The notes under the pieces: model-generated
Told to the model about the DNA's origin: nothing
Database searches by the model: none
The model's input: only the letters and a program-made list of their open reading frames with translations
Program-made: the position numbers and the translations under genes
Origin: Chlamydomonas reinhardtii
Taxonomy: Eukaryota > Chlorophyta > Chlorophyceae > Chlamydomonadales > Chlamydomonadaceae
Direction of reading: 5' to 3'
Length of the DNA: 64,000 nt
Assembly: GCF_000002595.2 (NCBI RefSeq)
Contig: NC_057005.1
Span: forward strand, 5,641,235-5,705,234
Shown: positions 19,478 through 30,500 of the stretch, one piece after another
How positions within the stretch are numbered: the stretch's first letter is position 1
Layout of the letters: the number at the start of each line of letters is the position of its first letter

Positions 19478-22322
19478 ATGGATTTCCCGACGGCGGAGCC
19501 CGGCGCCGGCGATTTCAGCTTTGGTGACGAAGCGCAATATATCTTTACGGATACTGAGCTTGACAGCATATTAAATGCGGTGGAGGACCGGGTGCGAGGG
19601 GGCGGAGGAGGCGCGACAGAGCAGGTCTTCCTTGACTTCCTTGGCGGAGATGACAACCAGCAGCCCCTACCACTGCAGGCACGTTCATGGCTTCAACCAG
19701 ACTAGTCAAGAAGGACAGGGGCCTGTCAAAGTCAAAACCAAGCGCCAAACCCCAGTGTTTCGATTGACGCGACGTTTTAGGATTCTCTTTCCCCAACCTA
19801 TTTATGTGATGTGTTGTTTAGGGCGGGGTAGGTTTCGCAAAGGACTCCGAACCTTTCGCCCATCACTGCAACCATCATCGTCCGCTGCTTCCGCCGTCCT
19901 GTGCCGCAGTTCCAACCGAGGTCCTTGGAAACGCACGACCCGTCGAACTCGCTATCGGCGGCAGCCGCAGCGCAGGACGCCGTAGCCTCGGTGCCGCTGG
20001 GCGGAGCGCTGGGCGGGGTGCCCCTACAGGGGGCTGCGCCGTCCATATCCACAGCACCTCCACAAGCTGTGCCCTCATCGGCAATCACCATACCAGCTTT
20101 GACGTCCAGTACGTTGACACCTGGCGCACTGCTTTCGGGCGCAGTTTCCAGCCCACAAGGCACGCCAGTGCCGCAGCATACTCCGGCAGCGCCGGGCCTG
20201 CCGGGCGTTCCCCCACCGCCCGGCATTCCCACGGCCCCGACGCTGCCGATGGGGTTTCCGCAGCTGATGGTGCAGGTGCTGCCAGCGCAGGCGGCCCTGG
20301 CAGCCCACCTTCAACAGCAGCAACAGCAGTCCATAGCGGCGGCACTCGCGCCCCAGCTGGCGGCGGCGGTGCACGCACACGCTGCGCCCATGGCGCCTCT
20401 AGCTGCGCCGCCGGCGCAGATACCCGCGCGCGTGGCCTCGCCCACGTACCGTCATACCGGGAGAGCGCAAGGCAAGTGGTTCTGGGGAGGGCCTGCTTCG
20501 GCTCGGACTTGCCCTATGGCATGTGACATGCAGCAGGCATGGTTGCCGCGGGCTGACACAATTGCATGCTGTGTGTCCTGCCGCAGCCGCGGAAGCCGCC
20601 GCCGGGTCGCGAGCACCGGTTAGCCATAGCACGGTGGAAAAGCAGCGGCGCGACCGCATCAACTCGCTGATCGACGAGGTGCGTGCTGCAGGCACCTTCC
20701 CGCGGGCTGCCGCTTCATGGCCGCCGCTCTCATGCTGCGCATGTCCAGACTGCATGTGCACTTGACGCCTGACTGTGCAGACTGTGTTTCTTAATCCGCT
20801 TACCGATGCCAGCCGTGTTTCCTAAACCCCGCACGCAAACAGCTGCGGGACCTCGTGCCGCCGACGCAGCAGCAACAGCAGCAACAGCAGCAGATTGGGG
20901 TGGTCACCATTGGTGTGAGCGACAACCCGGAGGCCTCGTCGCGGCGGCCCAAGCACGTGGTTCTGGCGGACACTATCAACCTGCTGAAAGCGCTGAGGCA
21001 GCGGGTGAGGCGGTGGTGCTGTAGGACGCCCAGGGAATCGGGCGCGCCACGCAGGTCAACCGCGGCGCAAGCGGCGTGCGCAATGTGCGAGCACTGGGTC
21101 CTGCATGCAACGGCCTGCCGTTGTGGATGCCTAATCAAGGGCGCGCCCTGTGTGTGCTTCGCCGCGTCACGGCGACAATGCAGGTGTCGTTTGCGGCTGT
21201 GACGGCGGAGCTGCAGCAGCTACCGGCGGGCGGCAGCGGCGGTGGCGGTGGCGGCGGCGGCGGCGCACTACCACTGCCACTGCCGGTGCCAGGCATGTAC
21301 GGTGCTGTGGCAGGCGCGGGCATGGTGCCGGGCATGCCCGGGAGCGGCGTGCAGCCAGTGAAGCAGGAGCCGCAGGGGTCATCCAGGTGCGAGGAGCGGC
21401 GTGGCGGGGCGTGGCGGGGCGAAGTGCTGAATCGGGGCCGGGCCTTATGTCCGCAATGACTTTGAGCTGCGGCCTGGGGGTGTGTTGCTTGCTCCCGACT
21501 TATGCAAGGATCAAAGCCAGACAAGTTCCCCGAATGTTGCTATTTGTTGGCATGCTGACGGGCTCGTGCTACCCTTGCCCGAACCGCCTCGTGTGTTTGT
21601 GACCACCGCAGCCAAGATGATGACGACATGGGACACCCCGGGGTGAGTCCGCAAGGCGGCGCTTGCAGGACGGCTTCGGGAAGGGTGCAGGGAGCGAGGC
21701 TATGGCATTGCACAACACCGTTTGCTCCCAGACCTAAATCACTCTCATCACATGGCACACGTAGGGCCCCGGCGTCACAGTCAAGAAGGGGCCAGACTGT
21801 TTCTACGTCCAGGTACGGCCCTTCGGTCCCATGCGCCGTGCCATCGTCATACATATCAGATCAACGTATCCCGTGTGCTATGCGCTGATTCGCTAAATCA
21901 CTGCCCTTGCTTCTTTGCATCTGCAGGTCACATGTCCGGACCGCAAGGGGCTGCTGTCGGACATCACCGACACGTTGCGGAACTTATCACTGGAGGTGCG
22001 TAAGAGGGCGTGGTAGGCCTACCCTCGTTGTTGGTGTTGCTGTTCATCGGCGCACCGCATTCGGCTTGTCTCCCGTTTGACCATCCCGCCTGCATGGTAC
22101 CGCCGCTAATATCAACCCCACACATTGTGCACCCGGCAGGTCCGCACGGCCGCCGTCACCACCAATGGCGGCTCGGTGCGTGACGTGTTCGAAGTGGTGC
22201 CCCCTGACGGCGCCGTCGCACTGGCGCCCGAGGCGGTCCAAAGCATGGTGCAGGGCGCGCTGTCGCAGCGCGTGGCGGAGGGGCAGCAGGAGGTCACGGC
22301 AGGCAAGCGCCCGCGTGCATGA
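19478..22322 (+). CDS. bHLH transcription factor with C-terminal ACT domain
   Basis: Nine exons read in phase: 19478-19678, 19910-20471, 20587-20678, 20843-21004, 21184-21386, 21612-21642, 21765-21812, 21927-21995 and 22140-22322, about 516 residues. The N-terminus is acidic (DFSFGDEAQYIFTDTELDSI), a plausible activation region, followed by a Pro/Ala-rich stretch. The bHLH begins HSTVEKQRRDRINSLIDE with H-E-R spaced as in E-box binders. It continues LRDLVPP, is then interrupted by a Gln run and about 30 residues of loop, and resumes KHVVLADTINLLKAL. The C-terminus (VTVKKGPDCFYVQ; VTCPDRKGLLSDITDTL; VRTAAVTTNGGSVRDVFEV) is an ACT-like fold, as in plant bHLH-ACT regulators, where it mediates dimerisation. 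Introns 1 and 2 seem to use GC donors; the second, AAG|GCAAGT, is a perfect GC consensus. A TATA-like CATATATTC lies at about 19421. Confidence 0.9.
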
Positions 22323-23764
22323 GTGGCTTGCGAGGGCAGAGCGGCTCGGCTTGCCGCTGCTCTCATACAGTCACATGGCAATCGCTTGGAGGGGCGGGGC
22401 GCGCGCCAGCCAAGCTGAGCAGCGGTTGTGTGCCGTGTTCTTGCTACGGCTGCCGAATAGCGAGGAGGAGGTGGAGGCGGAGGAGAGGAGGCAACCACAT
22501 GAGCTGGCCAGCGTCGTCGTGTCGAAAGGTGACTCCGTGGGCAGCAAGGGTGGCTGCCCCCCCCCCCCGCTGTACCTCTGGACGTCGGCACTTCACTTCA
22601 TATTTGATACACACCATCCCATGGATGGCTACCCCCCCCGCCCCGGAAAGGTGCAGGATGTTGCTGGGGGCAGCAGCGTGTCAGGCATGGATTGCAGTGG
22701 GGCAGAGAACTGCCGTTTCCTGATGTGTTCGAGGGCTGTGTTGCAATGCAGCTCAATGTATTTGCCTGTTCGGGCTGGTCGTCATTCGCTCTCTTAAGTT
22801 GCTTCTCGCTCCGGCTGATTTGGACCCGCCGCCTATTTGCGATCGATAGGCCTTACCAAATACTACTTGCGGTTTGCGCCAGTTGACTTTTGGCGCCGAC
22901 GGACGCACGCACGCACGCTTTCGTAGAAGGTACTTGCATGGTTGCGATGGACGATGATGTTGGGTCAGAAGGCAAGTTTGCTAGCAGCATTTGCTGTCTT
23001 GTTATACTGTGCACTTGGCCGGACATTGGCACAGTGCACACGGATGGCGTGAGCGTTGTGTGCCTGCTTGGTGGGGTGAGCCGCTACGACACAATGCGGT
23101 AGCACGAATCCCTGCAAGTGATGTGTGGACGTGTGGTATGCTGTTGCGCACATGCACAAGTGCAAGTTGCCTGCATTGGGCCCTCACAGCACTTGTACAT
23201 CACGGCACACAGCAAATTTTAACGGGAGCCGGCAAGGCGCGGGCCGTATACCAACATGACCTGCGCGTGGTGGTTAGGACGCACACAACTTCTTTAGGGT
23301 TGGGCGTGGCTACGCTTGGACTCTCCACAGTGGGATGGGGACGATGGCGTCCGTCCACTTGGCGCACCAGTGCTGGACTCTTGTGCACTTCTGGAGCTCG
23401 AGGAATGGCTGAGAAAGATACGACGGTTCCGCGAGGCTGCTGAATGCGACCTGGGAAATGCGCGGGTTGCACTTTGTTTACGATAACATACGACGGTTCT
23501 GCCCGAACATTGTGGGGAGGCATGCTGCAGCACTGAAGGTGTGCGTCTAAGAAGGGGTGCTAGGGTGTGGTGGAGTGGGTCGCACAGATCCGTGCCCGTT
23601 GTGCGGTCGGACGTTGGTGGCCCTGTAAGCCTTGGTGGTATAACTGTGATGTTTGTGCAAGAACTACTTCTGTTACTGACATGGCTGTGACACGGTGGGT
23701 GTTTACCGGCAGCGACACAGCTCTGTCCCGAACTTCAGCCGCGACACTCCCAATGCCAACCCGC
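22323..23764. other. Intergenic, repeat-prone, no gene recognised
   Basis: About 1.4 kb downstream of the bHLH gene, including its 3' UTR. Open frames on both strands lack recognisable motifs and do not splice sensibly. Short C-runs (22557-22568, 22630-22645) and a small ACGC tandem at 22905-22918 are visible. Confidence 0.4.
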
Positions 23765-24242
23765 GGCGCTTCCTCACACTCCGGTTGTGTTTGTCTCGCA
23801 ATCGCCACTCATCCGTACATTCGGGCTCCCTTTTCTGCCGTGCCTCACCCTGTTTTCGCCCCTGCTTGCCACACTGTCGCCCGGCCACTGTTTGCTGCAT
23901 TCTGTCTGCATTTTCTCTGCGGTTGCCTCATTTCTCATCCGTGGACGCTGGTCATCTTCCTGCAGGTGCGCTGCGGCTCTGCATCGCGAGCGAGTGTGGC
24001 GTTGCGGTGTGTCTGTGTGGTGCTATCGCCTGGCCGGGCGCCCGGAGCGTGAGGAATGCGCATCAGCAAACTTCCAGCCAGCCAGCAACTTGTCGGTACA
24101 GTAACTCCGGCGTTCGACCAGCCATGCTATTCTGCTCTGCCGCTGCAAACTGTTTGCTGTCTGCCTGGGGTATGGGCGTCCGCTGCACCCTACGGGACCT
24201 CGCCAACCTGCCTAAACCCTGTCCCATCACACTCCCACGCCA
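23765..24242. repeat. Dispersed repeat family, copy A (longest)
   Basis: The first half (to about 24070) matches 48272-48600 and the second half (24070-24242) matches 50380-50548. Landmarks are CACACTGTCGCCCGGCCA, GGCCGGGCGCCCGGAGCGTG, GTCGGTACAGTAACTCCGGC and CTACGGGACCTCGCCAACCT. I see no terminal repeats or protein motifs, so the class is unknown; the pattern suits a transposon-derived interspersed repeat. Confidence 0.7.
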
Positions 24243-24804
24243 CAAACGAATGACCGCGCTCTACCAGCAGCTTTCAAAATGCCAGCGTGTGCTGACACCG
24301 ATCAGCGCTGAGGCTTGCATGATGGGAAGGTGCAGTGCATCTGTGCGTGGCACAGTCACCGATGGGCTGGCGTCTGCCTGCGTGTGTCATATGGCGTGCA
24401 GTTACTTGACGCCTGGGGTAGTACCCACGGGTAGTACCCCAAAGCGAAGGGCACAGCGATGTACGGTATGTGCAATCCGGGCTGATTTGCACAGTACCGT
24501 AATTATCTTCTTACACACCTCCGCTGTCAGGTGCATGCAGCTCTAGGGCTCAAGTTAAGCGCTAGTTGGAGCCGGAGCTATGGAGTAACGCGCGCCACAC
24601 GGACTCGGCGAGGAAGGGGCAGGACAAAACGCAGCGTGCGCATTCCCATTACCCATCCAGCCCATTTCGTACTTTCATCTCACTAAAGCGCATTAGATCC
24701 GCACGCGTATCCCGGAATTCTTCCAGGTACTGCATCCTTTGCTCTCCCATGCAGTACAGTGCCTGCAGTACAGCGGCCTTCCCGGGACCGGTCAGAGCGG
24801 ATTG

Positions 24805-25600
24805 TTGTCGCCCTTCGTGTGCTGAACACCAGATGGACTATATGTGTCAAGTGTCGAGTGTATGTGATTCAACGGACACAAGTCGTTCACAATCACGCAT
24901 GCAAGTGGTGATTCCGATTGGTGGCTCGCGTGCCCGCGATGTCAAGTGTGCCGACACTGCGGGACTGTATGGGTAAGTCTGGCACAGGTGCAGTCGGGTT
25001 TGGGGGGTCGGGTCAGGTATCAGACAGGCTCAGGTGCCTTCCGGACGTCCGGTTGAATGTTGCACCGCAGGGCCGTGACGCCAACTCTGCGACGAACATG
25101 CAGCACAGGGGTGCCCCAGATGCGGCACGCGCTGATGGAGATGCTGCTTGGTAGAGCGCGGCCTGCGGCCCTGCGCAGCGGTGGCGGCGGCGGCGATGGT
25201 GGTGCCTGGTGGTGGTGGAGGGCCTGGCCACACCAGCAGCAGCAACAGGAGCAGCGGCGGCAGAAGCAGGAGCAGCAGCGGCACAGGGCGTGGCGGCAGC
25301 GGCCCTGGGCCCAGCAGTTGCGGCGTGCATGTGCTTACCGGAGGGGGCGAGCAAGGCCACGTAGAGGAGGAGAGCGCGGCGCCGCCCAAGAAGCGGCGCC
25401 GCCGCGCCGGCGCGCAGGTTGAGGCCGGCCGGTGTCTAGTTCGGGTCTTTGCTGGCCAGCATAGCACAAGCAAACAGTATACCCGTATATGGTAGGCCGC
25501 AGCAAGGAGGAGTGTTGTGACTAGAGGACTTTCTGCTGTTTGGATTGCTGCTTGCCTGTGCTTAAGCTTGACAGCGGGACGTGGCTGGACACATCATGGC
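24805..25600 (+). mobile_element. Fanzor-like nuclease C-terminal region, remnant copy 2
   Basis: An exon ending at 24972 reads WWLACPRCQVCRHCGTVW up to the donor TGG|GTAAGT. After an intron with acceptor at 25067-25070 comes GRDANSATNM. Joined, this gives C-x2-C...C-x2-C-G-T-V-W-G-R-D-A-N, the arrangement of the TnpB/Fanzor zinc ribbon followed by the last RuvC motif. A possible outer Cys pair (CVKC) lies upstream near 24850. RHALMEMLLGRARPAALRS follows in a shifted frame after about 22 extra nucleotides, then a Gly/Ser/Gln-rich linker and EESAAPPKKRRRRAG, a nuclear-localisation-like tail. The same tail, with the same +1 offset relative to RHAL, is seen in copy 1 at 3435-3728. No RuvC-I/II segment was recognised upstream, so the copy is partial and probably inactive. 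Confidence 0.65.
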
Positions 25601-25605
25601 GGGAC

Positions 25606-25709
25606 GTGCCTGTATGAACCGACCCCGGCTATGTCCGGGCGATGAGGTTGTTCGGCCTCAGACTGTGGAGGGGCTCAGCCCCTTTTCCCGTGACCGGGGA
25701 ACACTTGTC
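25606..25709 (+). ncRNA. Conserved 104-nt block 3' of Fanzor copy 2 (candidate omega-RNA scaffold / element end)
   Basis: Gap-free partner of 3860-3963. Here the second hairpin is perfect (GGGGC-TCA-GCCCC). The text after ACACTTGTC (CGATGCGAGC...) shows no similarity to that after copy 1 (ATTCATGTAC...), as expected if the element or RNA scaffold ends there and the locus-specific sequence follows. Confidence 0.45.
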
Positions 25710-25905
25710 CGATGCGAGCACATATACCCCGAACGCCCTTAAAACAGTTCTTTCCATGTCTCATTACCATTTGGTAAAACACGTCTCAGCGGAAGGCTGC
25801 TAGTATTCAAGGCGAGCTTCGGCAGCTATTGCATGAGCGAGCGGGTTGGCGAGGGTTGGCGTGATAGCCCCTGCACCAGCGGCCCCCGCGCCCGCGGCCC
25901 CTGAC

Positions 25906-25991
25906 TCTGACCCTGACCCTGACTCTGACTCTGACCCTGACTCTGACCCTGACTCTGACCCTGACCCTGACTCTGACCCTGACTCTGACCC
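25906..25991. repeat. Hexamer array CTGACC / CTGACT
   Basis: About fourteen hexamers alternating between CTGACC and CTGACT; in one frame they would encode Asp-Pro/Asp-Ser repeats. There is no flanking coding evidence, so I read it as satellite DNA. Confidence 0.85.
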
Positions 25992-26089
25992 TATCAGGAA
26001 AGCACCCCTGCAGCAAAGCACACGTCGCTCGCTGGGCAGCTGGGCTGTACTGGCTGTAGCATGTTACAGTGGCTTGGAAGTTTTTTGGG

Positions 26090-26140
26090 CTGAGCCCCCT
26101 GAGCGAAGCGATCCAGGGGGGGCGAAGCCCCCCAGGATTG
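26090..26140. repeat. GC-rich palindrome with GCGAAGC core
   Basis: ATCCAGGGGGGGC-GAA-GCCCCCCAGGAT at 26111-26138 forms a near-perfect hairpin, preceded by GGGCTGAGCCCCCTGAGCGAAGC with a smaller inverted repeat. A related motif occurs at 42222-42262. Short GCGAAGC palindromes of this style are well known from volvocine organelle genomes; origin here is inference. Confidence 0.65.
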
Positions 26141-27516
26141 CCCCTGTCCGTGCCGGTGCCTGCCTGCGTCGACAAAAAGTACCATACTGGCACAAACCGC
26201 GAGCGCCACGTATTATTAATTGCTATTCCCTATTGTAGAAAAATAGGCGGCAGGGAAAACTCGGCCGGAGCGAGAAGCGACCTCGCGAGTCCATGGACAT
26301 CTTGACTTTCTTCAGTCCGCGAGTATAGCTCTCAGGCCCTGAATATCTTACATCCATGTATCAAAACATGTCGACGGCAAGCGTCTTGGGGCAAGAATGT
26401 CGAAATCTTGTGCAACAGCCGAACCATGCGTGCCGATCCCGCCTTAATTATGTCGCGGCCCCGGATCACGCGCCCGAGCCCCACTAGCCGTTTGTGGTGC
26501 TTGTGAGGGATTTGGAAAGAGGTATCACGGGCTCATGTGTGGAGTGGCGTGGACAGGGCGTGGCGGTGCCTTTGGTATGCCCCTTTGCCAGTCCCGCTGG
26601 GCTTGCAAGGGTGCTGTTAATGTCGCCGATACCCATCGTCACATCCCTTGCTCTAGGGGCTCAGCCCATTTTCCAGCTGTACAAAGCTGACACCCCTTGT
26701 CTGTCTGGTTTTACGTCTAGTTACGTCCATCTCAAATGCTGGTCAAAGGCTAACTACCTCAGTACCATATGCGCCCAGGATCAGGCTGAGTCGCTGAGAG
26801 ACAGCGGGTATAAGTTGCTCACGACCGCCCGTACGGCACACACCCAAAACACCTTGCACGTCATACCTCCGCCGCTCCCGGCACGGGGAACGCACTGTCA
26901 CGCGTAAGGGCATGAGGGCATGAGGGCAGAGTATCCACCCCTGTTTCAGTATTCTCTATTGTTGCCGGGCTCTCACCCGTGCTCTCACCCCGAGGAAGGC
27001 CGTCCGCTGGACCGTTGTCCGGGAAACCTTATGCCGCAGGACAATTAATCGTCGTACGCGTTCGGCCTGAACTCGCCTTTTAGCGACTATGTCCATTAAG
27101 TGAGGGATGCAGTGGTTCGCTAGTATTTCGCATCGCATGTCGGCAGGACCAGATGGCAGAACCACCAACCATGGTCCCTCGGCGCACGACGAGGCTCGGG
27201 AGCCCTGCTCGGGAGGCCCCCACTGAGCATCAGTTGCCCAAGCAAAACGAACGACATCTCCTTTGATTTGTTGGATACATTAATCTGCTCCGCTGTTGAG
27301 CGGCCACCTGCCCCTCAGCGGCCGTCCGCGCTGATGCCTTGCAACTCAGTGCTTTGCTTACAATACGGTTCTCAAGTTATAAACGCTAGGATAGTAGGCT
27401 TGCTGGCGCCAACCTGCTTGGACATTATGTAGGCCCGGCCTGGCCTGGGCTCTTCTGTTCCACAGATTTCCAAATGGTAAAACTAGCATAATCTCAGCTG
27501 GACCATTCGCCTTTCA

Positions 27517-30500
27517 ATGGGCGCGTGTGAAGGAGCTGTGGAAGGGCTCCGCAGGCGCCACGCTCGATCGCCCCAGGGTGCTGTAGTCAGCTTTCAGCAT
27601 GCTGCTGGGGCCATATTTTTTCTATCGCTGGGGTTGGCACTGGGCGGTTCACTCTGGGCGCTGCCGCTGGCCATGGTTACCGCACTGGTGCTCGCGTACA
27701 CCTTCCTCTTCTCTGAAGGTAGGCTGATAGGCAAGCATGCGGCTGGCTCAAGCGCGCGTTTGGGCATGCCGCAACCAAAGTTCACAGTCGCTCGACCAAG
27801 GCAGAATTGCAAGCGTCGGTCGCAACCCGTGCGTGAACCCTATTATTGCACGCCCGCTCAACTTCATGCAGGCGGCTTAGAATCGGGTATAATCGACGAT
27901 TGCAAGGCGGTGCACCATACTCCCGGCGCTGTTCAAGCCATCCTGCAGCACGCAGCGGGCGCAATGCGGCATGCGCCTTCAGCGCACCACTCTGGCTTGG
28001 GAACGGGCACCTACCAATCTCGCCGCCTGGATCCCTCACTCCAAGTAGCCGCACTGGCACAGCAGTCGCAGCAGCTTCTGGCTCCCGCCGCTGGAGCAGG
28101 ATTTGGAACCAGTATCGCCGTGAGCAAACCCTCCGTCCGGGTGACCGTCGACGCCAACAGCCTGTGGGCTGCCGCGCTGGACGCGGGCGTTGCCAACGCT
28201 GATTTCAATGCGTTTAAAGGTGTGCTGACTGCTATGGGCGGCGGCAAGGGCGCCAGCCTGCAGGCCCTCAACAGCCTGTCAGCCACCCTGGCTGGCACCG
28301 CCGCAAGCACAGGCTCCAAGCGCCTGCCCCCCAAGCCCATCAGCACAACCTCCGCAGGCGGCCTAGCCACAGACGTGGGCGCTATGACCGGCGGTGTCTC
28401 TACAAATGCCGCTGCTCTCGTGCCCGCGGGCGAGCTCGCCAAGACCGGCTCCTCCGGCGTCGGCGCCGGTCGCACTGCAATGGTGCCGCCGGCTTTGGGC
28501 GTTGTCCCCCGGGGGACCCGGAACCCGCCGTCCTCGGTGACTTCGTCACTGCTAGCGAGCGGCGGCAGCAGCGGCAGCAGCCTCAAGGCGCCTGTGGGGC
28601 TCAGCCGCTGCACCATTGTTGAGGACGCACCCTTCCCGCCGCCCAACACACAGGTGAGACCTGCGGGACTTAAGCCCGTGCTGTGCTGCGTTGGCGCGTT
28701 GGCCGCAGCGCAGGTTTCACATGCCCATTGCTGGTTTTGATACCCACGCTCTGCAGGTGGTGATGGAGCTGCACGAGAAGACGCTTCGTGTGGGCGGTCG
28801 CCGGCTGCGGTACCGTGGCTTCCGCCCTGCCGACCGCCCCACCGTGCCGGTCCCTGGCTCTACCGCCGGCGCCGACACAGCCATGGCGAGCGGCCATGGC
28901 GGCGGCGCACCAGACCAGCTGGCGACGCGGCAGCAGCCGCTGCCACCGAGCACGCCGCCCAACCTGGACAGCCCCGCCGGCGCCGCTGGAGTCGGAACCG
29001 CCGAGCACATGCAGCCGTTCGCCTCCACCGCCGCCATGGCGACCGCAGCGCTGGGCGCCATGCCCCCCTACTGCAGCTTCGCCGCCAACAACAACCTGCA
29101 ACAGCAGCAGCACCACCATCAACTGCAGCAGCAACAGCAGCGGCAACAGCAGCTTGGCGCGGCCTACGGCAGCGGCGCCGTGAGCGGCAACAGCCTCGCG
29201 ACCCTGGCGGCCGCCAGCGGCCGTGTCAGCGTCAGCGTCAAGGTGCCGTGGGCGCACCCGGCGGCGCTGCTGCAAGGCAGCGCGGGTGGCGCGGGCGCCG
29301 GCGACATGCTCGCGCCTCGCGGCGGCCCTGGCTGCAGTGGCGGCGGGCTGCTGGAATCGCTGAATGCGGCGCTGGCGAGCGGCTCAGGCTACATGGTGGT
29401 GGGCGCCGCGGTGCGCCCCGGCTGCGCCATGCTGCAGCTGGACCTGCTGCTGCTCGGTGGCCGCGGCGGCGGCGCAGGCGGTGGGCGGGGCCGCGGGCGG
29501 CGCGCCCTCAGCGCCATGGTACCGGGCGTCCACGCCGCTGCAGACGATGACAGCGAGGAGGAAGAGGTGGAGCCGCTGCCGCTCGCACTGCTGTACGGGG
29601 GCGGCGCTGACGGTGCCGAGATCGACGGCGGCGCAGTGGCGGAGGCGGTGGCGGGCGCGGGCGCGCTGGGCATTCGCAGTGCCGCCGACTTGGCGGTGGA
29701 GGTTGCGCGCCACGTCGGTGCGGCGGCGCCCCCGGCGTCCCACCCGACGCCGCAATCGGCTGGTGCAGGCGAGACGGCGCAGCTGCTAGTGGCGCTCGAC
29801 GGCGGCGCCTATTACGTGCTGTCGCTCGCCAATCAGGTGGACGGACACGCCGGCGGCTACGGCGAGTGGCAGGCGATGCCGCTGGAGTCGTCGGCCGCGG
29901 CGGCTGCGGAGGCGGAGGCGCCGCTTGGCTACAGCGGCGGCAGGCAGCGTGTGCCGCTGGCGCTGGCGGCCTCGCGGGACCGCGCCGCTGTGGCGGAGCT
30001 GCTGAACCGGGTGTCAGCGGCGGCCGCCTCTGCGGCGCTGCGCGCCGGCCGCCTGATGCCTCCTGTCGCCGTGACGCCAAAGCTGCAGCTTCGCGTGCTG
30101 CCTGCCGCTGCTGTGGCCGTGGCTCCTGGAGCGCCGCTGCTGTTGACGCTGGTGGTGGAGGTCGCAGCGCCGGCGGGTGTGGGCCTGGGCGCCCGCGGTG
30201 CCGCCAGCGGTGTCGCCGAGCGCGACGCGGCCTGCGCCCTGCTTTCCGAGCTGCTGGCATTGGCGCTTGTGTCGCAGCCGCAGCACGAGCACCTTGACGA
30301 CGCTGAGCCCCTGCGCAAGCCGCACGTTCCGCTGCGCCAGCGGCGCGTGACGGATTTGGACTCGGGCAGCGCGTGCAAGGTGCCGCCGGTGCCGCCTCAG
30401 CGTTCCGTCTCGGACTCGGCGCTGGGCAGCACTCTGGACGACAGCGAAGAGTGGGACGAGCGGCACGGGCGGGCCCACCACCAGCATCACAAGATGCCAG

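Larger units (their letters stand above)
25710..27516. other. Repeat-rich intergenic region
   Basis: Contains the CTGACC/CTGACT array and a GC palindrome (listed separately), then AT-richer text. A plus-strand frame at 26494-26907 and a minus-strand frame at 27168-26956 (DMRCEILANHCIPHLMDIV, then RRLIVLRHKVSRTTVQRTA) look mildly protein-like, perhaps transposon remnants, but I cannot name them. The last ~100 bp is probably the promoter/5' UTR of the gene starting at 27517. Confidence 0.4.

Noticed and set aside
25906-25991. Possible CRISPR-like array
   Set aside because: Contiguous hexamers with no spacers; eukaryotic context.
25846-26238. Frame encoding an Asp-Ser/Asp-Pro repeat protein
   Set aside because: Consists of the CTGACC/CTGACT array; no conserved flanks or exon junctions, so satellite DNA is the simpler reading.
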